A DNA stretch of 64,000 bases from Eutreptiella sp. 'Long Island Sound 2002' (taxonomy: Eukaryota > Euglenozoa > Euglenophyceae > Eutreptiales > Eutreptiaceae): NCBI GenBank assembly GCA_964036045.1, contig OZ038390.1:37690974-37754973 (forward strand). Direction: 5' to 3'. Below are positions 12,301 through 24,300 of this stretch, one piece after another. A program made the position numbers and the translations under genes. Positions within the stretch are counted from its first letter, which is position 1. Each line of letters opens with the position of its first letter. The notes under the pieces were generated by a model. It ran no database searches, had not been told where the DNA came from, and saw only the letters and a program-made list of their open reading frames with translations.

Positions 12301-15300
12301 TCCACTGCCCCCAGGCAGTGAGGCGGTGCATTGCAGGAGTTCCACTGCCCACTGCCCCCAGGGCATCGGGGCAGTGCATTGCAGGAGTTGCACTGCCCAC
12401 TGCCCCCAGGCAGTGAGGCCGTGCATTGTCGAAGTTGCACCGCCCACTGCCCCCAGGCAGTGGGGCAGTGCATTGCAGGAGTTGGAGTTTCACTGCCCAC
12501 TGCCCCGGGGCAGTGAGGCAGTGCATTGCAGGAGTTGCACTGCCCACTGCCCCCAGGCAGTGCGGCAGTGTATTGCAGGAGTTGCACTGCCCACTGACCC
12601 AGGGCAGTGAGGCAGTGCATTGCCGAGGTTGCACTGTCCACTGCCCCAGGGCAGTGAGGTAGTGCATTGCACGAGTTGCACTGTCCACTGCCCCCAAGCA
12701 GTGAGGCTGTGCATTGCAGGAGTTCCACTGCCCACTGCCCCCAGGCAGTGAGGCAGTGCATTGCAGGAGTTCCACTGCCCACTGCTCTGTGACAGTGAGG
12801 CAGTGCATTGCTGGAGTTGCATTGTCCACTGCCCCCAGGCAGTGCGGCAGTGTATTGCAGGAGTTGCACTGCCCGCTGCCCCCAGGCAGTGGGGCAGTGC
12901 ATTGCAGGGGGTCCACTGCCCACTGCCCCAGGGCAGTGCGGCAGTGTATTGCAGGAGTTGCACTGCCCGCTGCCCCCATGGCAGTGGGGCAGTGCATTGC
13001 AGGAGTTCCACTGCCCACTGCTCTGGGACAGTGAGGCAGTGCATTGCAGGAGTTGCACTGTCCACTGCCCCCAGGCAGTGGGGCAGTGCATTGCGGGAGT
13101 TCCACTGCCCACTGCCCCCAAGCAGTGAGGCAGTGCATTGCAGGGGGTCCACTGCCCGCTGCCCCAGGGCAGTGCGGCAGTGTATTGCAGGAGTTGCACT
13201 GCCCACTGCCCCCAGGCATTGGGGCAGTGCATTGCAGGAGTTCCACTGCCCACTGCCCCCAGGCAGTGAGGCAGTGCATTGCAGGAGTTGCACTGCCCAC
13301 TGCCCCCAGGCAGGGAGGCAGTGCATTGCAGGAGGTCCACTGCCCACTGCCCCCAGGCAGTGAGGCAGTGCATTGCAGGAGTTGCACTGCCCACTGCCCC
13401 CAGGCAGTGAGGCAGTGCATTGCAGGAGGTCCACTGCCCACTGCCCCAGGGCAGTGAGGCAGTGCATTGCAGGAGCCGCACTGTCCAATGCCCCCAGGCA
13501 GTGAGGCAGTGCATTGCAGGAGTTGCGCTGCCCACTGCCCCCAGGCAGTGCGGCAGTGTATTGCAGGAGTTGCACTGCCCACTGCCCCCCAGGCAGTGAG
13601 GCAGTGCATTGCAGGAGTTGCACTGTCCACTGCCCCCAGGGCAGTGAGGCAGTGCATTGCAGGAGTTCCACTGCTCACTGCCCCCAGGCAGTGAGGCGGT
13701 GCATTGCAAGAGTTCCACTGCCCATTGCCCCCAGGCAGTGAGGCAGTGCATTGCAGGAGTTGCGCTGCCCACTGCCCCCAGGCAGTGAGGCAGTGCATTG
13801 CAGGAGTTCCACTGCCCACTGCCCCCAGGGCAGTGAGGCAGTGCATTGCAGGAGTTGCACTGCCCACTGCCCCCAGGGCAGTGAGGCCGTGCATTGTAGA
13901 AGTTGCACTGCCCACTGCCCCCAGGCAGTGAGGCAGTGCATTGCAGGAGTTGGAGTTGCACTGCCCACTGCCCCCAGGCGGTGAGGCAGTGCATTGCAGG
14001 AGTTGCACTGCCCACTGCCCCCAGGCAGTGCGGCAGTGCATTGCAGGAGTTGCACTGCCCACTGCCCCCAGGCAGTGAGGCAGTGCATTGCAGGAGTTGC
14101 ACTGCCCGCTGCCCCCCAGGCAGTGAGGCAGTGCATTGCAAGAGTTCCACTGCCCACTGCCCCAGGGCAGTGAGGTACTGCATTGCAGGAGTTCTACTGC
14201 CCACTGCTCTGGGACAGTGAGGCAGTGCATTGCAGGAGTTGCACTTTCCACTGCCCCCAAGCAGTGGGGCAGTGCATTGCAGGAGTTCCACTGCCCACTG
14301 CCCCCAGGCAGTGAGGCAGTGCATTGCAGGAGGTCCACTGCCCACTGCCCCAGGGCAGTGAGGTAGTGCATTGCAAGAGTTGCACTGCCCGCTGCCCCCA
14401 GGCAGTGGGGCAGTGCATTGCAGGAGTTCCACTGCCCACTGCCCCCAAGCAGTGAGGTAGTGCGTTGCAGGCGTTCCACTGCCCACTGCCCCCAGGCGGC
14501 GAGGCAGGGCATTGCAGGAGTTGCACTGCCCACTGCCCCAGGGCAGTGAGGCACTACGTTGCAAGAGTTGCACCGCCCACTGCCCCCCGGCAGTGGGGCA
14601 GTGCATTGCAGGAGTTCCACTGCCCACTGCCCCCAGGCAGTGAGGCAGTGCATTGCAGGAGTTCCGCTGCCCACTGTCCCAGGGCAGTGAGGCACTGCAT
14701 TGCAGAAGTTGCACTGCCCACTGCCCCCAGGGCAGTGAGGCAGTGCATTGCAGGAGTTGCACTGCCCACTGCCCCCAGGGCAGTGAGGCCGTGCATTGTA
14801 GAAGTTGCACCGCCCACTGCCCCCAGGCAGTGAGGCGGTGCATTGCAGGAGTTGGAGTTGCACTGCCCACTGCCCCCAGGCGGTGAGGCAGTGCATTGCA
14901 AGAGTTGCACTGCCCACTGCCCCAGGGCAGTGCAGCAGTGTATTGCAGGAGTTGCACTGCCCACTGCCCCCCAGGCAGTGAGGCAGTGCATTGCAGGAGT
15001 TGCACTGTCCACTGCCCCCAGGGCAGTGAGGCAGTGCATTGCAGGAGTTCCACTGCCCACTGCCCCCAGGCAGTGAGGCGGTGCATTGCAAGAGTTCCAC
15101 TGCCCATTGCCCCCAGGCAGTGAGGCAGTGCATTGCAGGAGTTGCGCTGCCCACTGCCCCCAGGGCAGTGAGGCAGTGCATTGCAGGAGTTGCACTGCCC
15201 ACTGCCCCCAGGGCAGTGAGGCCGTGCATTGTAGAAGTTGCACTGCCCACTACCCCCAGGCAGGGAGGCAGTGCATTGCAGGAGTTGGAGTTGCACTGCC

Positions 15301-18300
15301 CACTGCCCCCAGGCGGTGAGGCAGTGCATTGCAGGAGTTGCACTGCCCACTGCCCCCAGGCAGTGCGGCAGTGCATTGCAGGAGTTGCACTGCCCACTGC
15401 CCCCAGGCAGTGAGGCAGTGCATTGCAGGAGTTGCACTGCCCGCTGCCCCCCAGGCAGTGAGGCAGTGCATTGCAAGAGTTCCACTGCCCACTGCCCCAG
15501 GGCAGTGAGGTACTGCATTGCAGGAGTTCTACTGCCCACTGCTCTGGGACAGTGAGGCAGTGCATTGCAGGAGTTGCACTTTCCACTGCCCCCAAGCAGT
15601 GGGGCAGTGCATTGCAGGAGTTCCACTGCCCACTGCCCCCAGGCAGTGAGGCAGTGCATTGCAGGAGGTCCACTGCCCACTGCCCCAGGGCAGTGAGGTA
15701 GTGCATTGCAAGAGTTGCACTGCCCGCTGCCCCCAGGCAGTGGGGCAGTGCATTGCAGGAGTTCCACTGCCCACTGCCCCCAGGCAGTGAGGTAGTGCGT
15801 TGCAGGCGTTCCACTGCCCACTGCCCCCAGGCGGCGAGGCAGTGCATTGCAGGAGTTGCACTGCCCACTGCCCCAGGGCAGTGAGGCACTACGTTGCAAG
15901 AGTTGCACCGCCCACTGCCCCCCGGCAGTGGGGCAGTGCATTGCAGGAGTTCCACTGCCCACTGCCCCCAGGCAGTGCGGCGGTGCATTGCAGGAGTTGC
16001 ACCGCCCACTGCTTCCAGGCAGTGAGGCAGTGCATTGCAAGAGTTGCACTGCCCACTGCCCCAGGGCAGTGAGGCACTGCATTGCAGAAGTTGCACTGCC
16101 CACTGCCCCCAGGGCAGTGAGGCAGTGCATTGCAGGAGTTGCACTGCCCACTACCCCCAGGGCAGTGAGGCCGTGCATTGTAGAAGTTGCACCGCCCACT
16201 GCCCCCAGGCAGTGAGGCAGTGCATTGCAGGAGTTGGAGTTGCACTGCCCACTGCCCCCAGGCGGTGAGGCAGTGCATTGCAGGAGTTGCACTGCCCACT
16301 GCCCCCAGGCAGTGCGGCACTGTATTGCAGGAGTTGCACTGCCCACTGCCCCCAGGCAGTGAGGCAGTGCATTGCAGAGGTTGCACTGTCCGCTGCCCCC
16401 CAGGCAGTGAGGCAGTGCATTGCAAGAGTTCCACTGCCCACTGCCCCAGGGCAGTGAGGTAGTGCATTGCAGGGGTTCCACTGCCCACTGCCCCCAGGCG
16501 GTGCGGCAGTGTGTTGCAGGAGTTCCACTGCCCACTGCCCCCAGGCAGTGAGGTAGTGCATTGCAGGAGTTCCACTACCCACTGCCCCCAGGCAGTGAGG
16601 CAGTGCATTGCAGGAGTTCCACTGCCTACTGCCCGAGGGCAGTGAGGCAATGCATTGCAGGAGTTGCGCTGCCCACTGCCCCCAGGCAATGCGGCCGTGT
16701 ATTGCAGGAGTTGCACTGCCCACTGCCCCCAGGCAGTAAGGCAGTGCATTGCAGGAGGTCCACTGCCCACTGCCCCAGGGCAGTGAGGCAGTGCATTGCA
16801 GAAGCTGCACTGCCCGCTGCCCCCAGGCAGTGAGGCAGTGCATTGCAGGAGTTGCACTGCCCACCGCCTCCAGGCAGTTGGGCAGTGCATTGCAGGAGTT
16901 CCACTGCCCACTGCCCCAGGGCAGTGAGGCAGTGCATTGCCGAAGTTACACTGTCCACGGCCCCCAGGCAGTGAGGCAGTTCATTGCAGGAGTTCCACTG
17001 CCAACTGCCCCAGGGCAGTGAGGCAGTGCATTGCAGAAGTTGCACTGCCCACTGCCCCCAGGCAGTGAGGCAGTGCATTGCAGGAGTTGCACTGCCCACT
17101 GCCCACTGCCGCTGGGCACGGAGTTCCTCCGCCACGTCGTGGAGGAGTCCATACGGATCTGGTACGCCCACGCCAAGGCGCGTGCCACACTACTGAAGGC
17201 CCGCCTGGGCCCGGGCAGCACGATGGCGTGGGCGTTGCAGGAGCTGCGCCTGCACCAGCAAGCAGAAAGGGAAGGGGTGCAGCGGGAGCTCCTGGGATAA
17301 GCGCGGTCGCCAGAGGCGAACTCACCAGGTCTCCCCGACTCCCCCTTCCCCTGCCGAGGCCTACACACTTACGCACGGCGCGCACACAACACACACAGCC
17401 CAGCCCGTTTACCTTTACCCGTGGGTAGACATCCCGGCCTTTTGCCTTTTGGTAACAGCGCCTTCGGCACACCACACCACACCGCACCGCACCGCACCCG
17501 CACCCGCACCCGCACCCGCACCGCACCGCACCGCACCGCACCGCACCGCACCGCACCGCACCGCACCGCACCGCACCGCACCGCACCGCACCGCACCGCA
17601 CCGCACCACTCCACACCACTCCACACCACTCCACACCACACCACACCACACCACACCACACCACACCCTGAGTACTCCCCAGCTCTACTCACGGGCTGGG
17701 TGCCGGGTGCGAAGCCCCCGACGACAGGGCCCGGGCACCACCCCAACGGGTGGTGTACTAACAGTGTCGGGTGTACGCGCGCGCCAGCGCCAAGCACCAC
17801 CCCCAAGGGAGCCCGCGGCCCCCTAGTACCGGCCGCCAGGGCCCCGGGAACGGACCAGCGATCCCTAGAGAGGACGGCTGGTACAGCCTCCCCCTCCATC
17901 TCCCCTCAACGCCTTTGCCCCACCCGCAGGGCCCTCTGCCCCAACTCCATCCCACACACCCCCATGCAGCTCTCAGCGCCCCCCCCGCGATCCAGCCTCA
18001 GCCCCCCCCGCTGCCGCCCCTGCGCGCGCCCCAGTGCCCCATCCCTCCAAGCCCGACATGCGTCCCTGCCCAGTGCGCCCCCCTTCTCTATCCCCCACCT
18101 CTGCAGGAGGGAAACCTCCAGGGGCCGGGAGTGAAGTATGCCTCCCTGGGTCCGATCGGGTCGCGGCAAGGAGGTCCCCCGCAGTGGGGCTTCGCCGGCG
18201 GCCAAGTCTGCTTAGTGGGGTACAGGGTGGGGGGCCGAGGGGAAGCGGATCAAGCGCACCATCAAGGACGCCATCATGCACACTATCGGGCACACCATTG

Positions 18301-21300
18301 GGCACGCTATCAAGCAGACCATCAAGTGCACCATCGAGCACGCCATAGAGCACGTCATCGAGCACGCTATCAAGCACGCCATCAAGTACACCATCGAGCA
18401 CGCCGTTGAGCACGAGCGCGCCATCACGTACACCATCAAACACGCCATCGTGTACACCGTCGCGCGCGCCATCCAGTACACCATCAAGCGCACCGTCAAG
18501 GACGCCATCATGCACACTATCAAGCACACCATCAAGCACACCGTCAAGCACACCGTCGACCACGCCATCGGGCACGCTATCAAGCAGACCATCAAGTACA
18601 CCATTAAGCACGCCATCGAGCACGTCATTGGGCACGCTATCAAGCCCGCCATCAAGTACACCATCGAGCACGGCATCGAGCACGTCATCGAGCACACCAT
18701 CCCGTACACCATCAAACACGTCATCAAGTACACTGTCGCACACGCCATCAAGTACACCATCAAGCGTCCATCAAGGGCGCCACCGTGCACACTATCAAGC
18801 ACACCATCAAGCACACCATCAAGCACGCCATCGACCACGCCACCGGGCGAGCTAACGAGGAGACCATCGAGTACACCATCAAGCACGCCATCGAGCACGT
18901 CATCGAGCAAGCTATCAAGCACGCCATCAAGTACACCATCAAGCGCACCATCAAAGACGCCATCATGCACACTATCGATCACACCATCAAGCACACCATC
19001 CAGCATACCATCGACCACGCCATTGGGCACGCTAACAAGCACGCCATCAAGTACACCGTCAGGCACGCCATCAAGCACGCCATCGACCACGCCATCACGT
19101 ACACCATCAAACACGCCATCAAGTACACCATCGCGCACGCCATCAAGTGCACCATCAAGCGCACCATCAAGAACGCCATCATGCACGCCCTCGAGCACAC
19201 CATCAAGCACACCATCAAGCGCACCGTCGACAACACCATTGGGCACGCTATCAAGCACGCCATCGAGTACACCATCGGGCACGCCATCGAGCACGTCATC
19301 GAGCACGCCATCATTCACGCCATCAAGTACACTTTCGAGCACGCCATCGAGCACGTCATCAAGCACACCATCAAGCACACCGTCGACAACACCATTGGGC
19401 ACGCTATCAGGCACGCCATCAAGAACACCATCAGGCACGCCATCGAGCACGCTATCGAGCCCGCCATCACGTACACCATCAAACACGCCATCGAGTACAC
19501 CATCGTGCACGCCATCAAGTACACCATCAAGCGCACCATCGAGGACGCCGTCATGCACACAATCAAGCACACCATCAAGCACACCATCAAGCACACCATC
19601 GACCACGCTATCAAGCAGGCCATCAAGTACACCATCGAGCACGCCATCAAGCACGCCACCAATCACGCCATCACGTACACCATCAATCGCGCCATCAAGT
19701 ACACCATCGCGCACACCATCAGGTACACCATCAAGCGCACCATCAAGGACGCCATCATGCACGCCCTCGAGCACACCATCAAGCGCACCATCAAGCACAC
19801 CATCGGCCACGCCATTGGGCACGCTATCAAGCACGCCATCAAGTGCACCATCGAGCGCGCCATCGAGCACATCATCGAGCACGCCATCAAGAACACCATC
19901 AGGCACGCCATCGAGCACGCCATCGAGCACGCCACCACGTGCACCATCAAACACGCCATCGAGTACACCATCGCGCACTCCATCAAGTACACCATCAAGC
20001 GCACCATCAAGGACGCCGTCATGCACACAATCAAGCACACCATCAAGCACACCATCAAGCACACCATCGACCACGCTAGCAAGCAGGCCATGAAGTACAC
20101 CATCGGGCGTGCCGTCGAGCACGTCATCGAGCACGGGCACGCTGTCAAGCACGCCATCAAGTACACCATCACACGCGCCATCAAGCACGCCATCGTCCAC
20201 GCCATCACGTACACCATCAATCACGCCATCAAGAACGCCATCAAGCACGCCCTCGAGCACGCCACCAAGCACACCATCAAGCACACCATCGACCACGCCA
20301 TTGGGCACGCTATCAAGCAGACCATCACGTACACCATCGAGCACGCCATCGAGCACGTCATCGAGCACGCTATCAAGCACGCCATCAAGTACACCATCGA
20401 GCACGCCATCAAGTACACCATCAAGAGCACCATCAAGAACGCCATCATGTACGCCCTCCAGCATACCATCCAGCACACCATCGACCACGCCATTGGGCAG
20501 GCTAACAAGCACGCCGTCAAGTACACCATCGAGCACGCCATCAAGCACGTCATCGAGCACGCTATCAAGCACGCCATCACGTACACCATCAAGTACACCA
20601 TCAATCGCGCCATCAAGTACACCATCGAGCGCGCCATCAGGTACACCATCAAGCGCACCGTCAAGGACGCCATCAAGCACGCCCTCGAGCACACCGTCAA
20701 GCACACCATCAAGCACACCATCGGCCACGCCATAGGGCACGCTATCAAGCACACCATCAAGTACACAATCAGGCACGCCATCAAGCACGCCATCGACCAC
20801 GCCATCACGTACACCATCAAACACGCCATCCAGAATGCCATCATGCACGCCCTCGAGCACACCATCAAGCTAACCATCAAGCACACCATCGACCATGCCA
20901 TTGGGCACGCTAACAAGCACGCCAACAAGTACACCATCGAGCACGCCATCAAGTATACCATCAAACACGCCATCAAGTACACCATCACGCACGCCATCAA
21001 GTACACCATCAAGCACACCATCAAGAACGCCATCATGCACGCCCTCGAGCGCACCATCAAGCGCACCATCAAGCACACCGTCGACCACGCCATTGGGCAG
21101 GCTAACAAGCACGCCAACAAGTACACCATCGAGCACGCCATCGAGTACGTCATCGAGCACGCCATCATTCACGCCATCACGTACGCCATCAACCACGCCA
21201 TCAAGTCCACCATCGCGCACGCCATCAAGTACACCATCAAGCGCACCATCAAGGACGCCATCATGTACGCCCTCGAGCACACCATCAAGCGCACCATCAA

Positions 21301-24300
21301 GCACACCGTCGACCATGCCATTGGGCACACTAACAAGCACGCCATCAAGTACACCATCGAGCACGCCATCAAGCACGTCATCAAGCACGCTATCAAGCAC
21401 GCCACCACGTACACCGTCAAGCACGCCATCGAGCACGCCATCGACCACGCCATCACGTACACCATCAAACACGCCATCAAGTTCACCATCACGCACGCCA
21501 TCAAGTACACCATCAAGCACACCATCCAGAATACCATCATGCATGCCCTCGAGCACACCATCAAGCACACCATCAAGCACACCATCGACCACGCCATGGG
21601 GCACGCTACCAAGCACGCCATCAAGTACACCATCGAACACGCCATCGAGCGCGTCATCGAGCACGCTATCACGCACGCCATCAAGTACACCATCGAACAC
21701 GCCATCGAGCGCGTCATCGAGCACACTACCAAGCGCGCCGTCAAGTACACCATCGAGCACGCCATCGAGCACGCCATCAATCGCGCCATCACGTACACCG
21801 TCAAGCACGCCATCAAATTCACCATCGCGCACTCCATCAAGTACACCATCAAGCACACCATCAAGGACGCCATCATGCACGCCCTCGAGCACACCATCAA
21901 GCAAACCATCAAGCACACCGTCGACCCTGCCATGTGAGGGATGCCCTGCCTTGGTGCAGGATGCCCTGCCACGTGCGGGATGCCCGGGCTGGTGTGGGAT
22001 GCCTTGCCTAGTGCAGGATGCCCACCCTTCCTCCCTCCGCCCATCCAGCCCTACAACAGGCCCATAACCCTATCCAGCCCCCCCTCCCTCCGCCCATCCG
22101 GCCTAGAAACGAGCCCACAACCCTGACTTGCCCTCTCTCCCTCCCCCTATCCTGCCCTCAAACCGGCACACAGCGCAAACCAGCGCTCCCCCCCCCCTCA
22201 GCCCTTCCAGCCCAAAAACAAGCCCATAACCCAACCTGAGCTCTCTCAGCACTAGCACAGCACAGCACACAGCACAACGCAGCACACCCCACAACACAGC
22301 AAAGCACGACACAGCACAGCACAACACAGCGCGGCGCAGGATGCCCACCCTCCCACCCTCTCCCCCTCCAGCCCTGAACGCGGGAGCCCGGCCTTACAGG
22401 AGACTCCGAACACCCCTTGGGCTGGGCTCCCCGTCCCCCCCAGGCCGGTGCGCCCGGTTCTCTGGAGCAGATGGTCCCCCATTGGCCTTACAGGAGACTC
22501 CGAACACCCCCTGGGCTGGGCTCCCCGTCCCCCCCAGGCAGGTGCGCCCGGTTCTCTGAAGCAGATGGCCCCCCATTGGCCTTACAGGAGACTCCGAACA
22601 CCCCCTGGGCTGGACTCCCCGTCCCCCCCAGGCCAGTGTGCCCGGTTCTCCGAAGAAGACGCCTCCCCATGGGCCTTGAAGGCTTTTCCGACCACCCCCT
22701 GGGCAGGACTCCCCGTCCCCCCCAGGCCGGACGCCATCATGCACGCCCTCGAGCACACCATCAAGCGAACCATCAAGCACACCGTCAACCCTGCCATGTG
22801 CGAGATGCCCTGCCTGGTGCGGGATGCCCTGCCACGTGCGGGATGCCCTGCCTGGTGTGGGATGCCTTGCCTAGTGCAGGATGCCCACCCTTCCTCCCTC
22901 CGCCCATCCAGCCCTACAACAGGCCCATAACCCTATCCAGCCCCCCCTCCCTCCGCCCATCCGGCCTAGAAACCAGCCCACAACCCTGACTTGCCCTCTC
23001 TCCCTCCCCCTATCCTGCCCTCAAACCGGCACACAGCGCAAACCAGCGCTCCCCCCCCCCTCAGCCCTTCCAACTCAAAAACAAGCCCATAACCCAACCA
23101 GAGCTCTCTCGGCACTAGCACAGCACAACACACAACACATCGCAGCACACCCCACAACACAGCGAAGCACGACACAGCACAGCACAGCACAGCACGGCGC
23201 AGGATGCCCACCCTCCCACCCTTTCCCCCTCCAGCCCTGAAACAAGCCCGTGACCCTATCCAACCTTCCCTCCCTCCGGCCCTCTGATAGTCCGACCACC
23301 CCCTGGGCAGGACTCCCTGTACCCCCCGGGCCGGTGTGCCCGGCTCTACGACGATGCCGCCTCCCCATGGGCCCTGAAGAATACTCCGACCACCCCCTGG
23401 GCTGGACTCCCCGTCCCCCCATGCTGGTGTGCATAGCATTGCAGGAGGTCCACTGCCCACTGCCCCCGGGGCAGTAAGGCAGTGCATTGCAGGGGTTCGA
23501 CTACCCACTGCCCCCAGGCAGTGCGGCACTGTATTGCAGGAGTTGCACTGCCCACTGCCCCCAGGCAGTGGGGCAGTGCATTGCAGGAGTTCCACTGCCC
23601 GCTGCCCCCAGGCAGTGAGGCAGTGCATTGCAGGAGTTCCACTGCCCACTGCCCCCAGGGCAGTGCGGCAGTGTATGGCAGGAGTTCCACTGCCCACTGC
23701 CCCCAGGCAGTGCGGCACTGTATTGCAGGAGTTGCACTGCCCACTGCCCCCAGGCAGTGCGGCAGTGCATTGCAGGAGTTCCACTGCCCACTGCCCCAGG
23801 GCAGTGAGGCGGTGCATTGCAGGAGTTGCACTGCCCACTGCCCCCGGGCAGTGAGGCAGTGTATAGCAGGAGTTCCACTGCCCACTGCCCCCAGGGCAGA
23901 GGGGCAGTGCATTGCAGGAGTTCCACTGCCCACTGCCCCCAGGCAGTGAGGCAGTGCATAGCAGGAGTTGCACGCAGGCTGCAGTGGACCAATGCGACCC
24001 TGTGTGACTGCGCACGGGCGTCGGCAGAGCAGTGCCGGCCAAGTGCGGGAGTGCACTGGTCCGGCTATGCAACAACACACTTACACACAGCGCGCACGCC
24101 ACACACACAGCCCAGCCCGTTTACCTTTACCCGTGGGTAGACATCCCGGCCTTTTGCCCTTTGGTAACAGCGCCTTCGGCACACCACACCACACCACACC
24201 ACACCACACCACACCACACCACACCGCACCGCACGGCACGGCACCGCACCGCAGGACCTGCGATGGCGGGATGTAGTTGGCGAGGACGGCAAACACGGGA

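Larger units (their letters stand above)
7766..24257 (-). other. Intron 1 of the transporter, 16.5 kb, largely tandem repeats
   Basis: Donor GT is at 24,257-24,256 and acceptor AG at 7,767-7,766. In plus-strand order it holds a pentamer array, a unique GC-rich stretch with a stem-loop cluster, 94-bp and 47-bp satellites, a second pentamer array, a 12-bp array, a duplicated block, more 94-bp and 47-bp units, and a third short pentamer array that touches the donor. Confidence 0.85.

Noticed and set aside
11585-16535. Minus-strand ORFs of over 1,500 codons with a 47-residue cysteine-containing repeat
   Set aside because: They come from a stop-poor 47-bp satellite that is open in more than one frame at once; there is no start, no codon-position bias seen, and the region lies inside an intron.
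10874-17103. CRISPR-like array
   Set aside because: Repeats are contiguous with no unique spacers, and the context is an intron of a eukaryotic gene.
17422-17899. Exon-like segment on the minus strand of flank A (CAGCCC|GTGAGTAG donor look-alike)
   Set aside because: The upstream frame is composition-driven and no transporter or other protein motif precedes the donor-like site.
18785-21937. Plus-strand HAIK/YTIE repeat ORF of 1,050 codons and the TPSS frame
   Set aside because: Open only because the unit is 12 bp; variation in these frames is mostly amino-acid changing, unlike the minus-strand DGVL frame.
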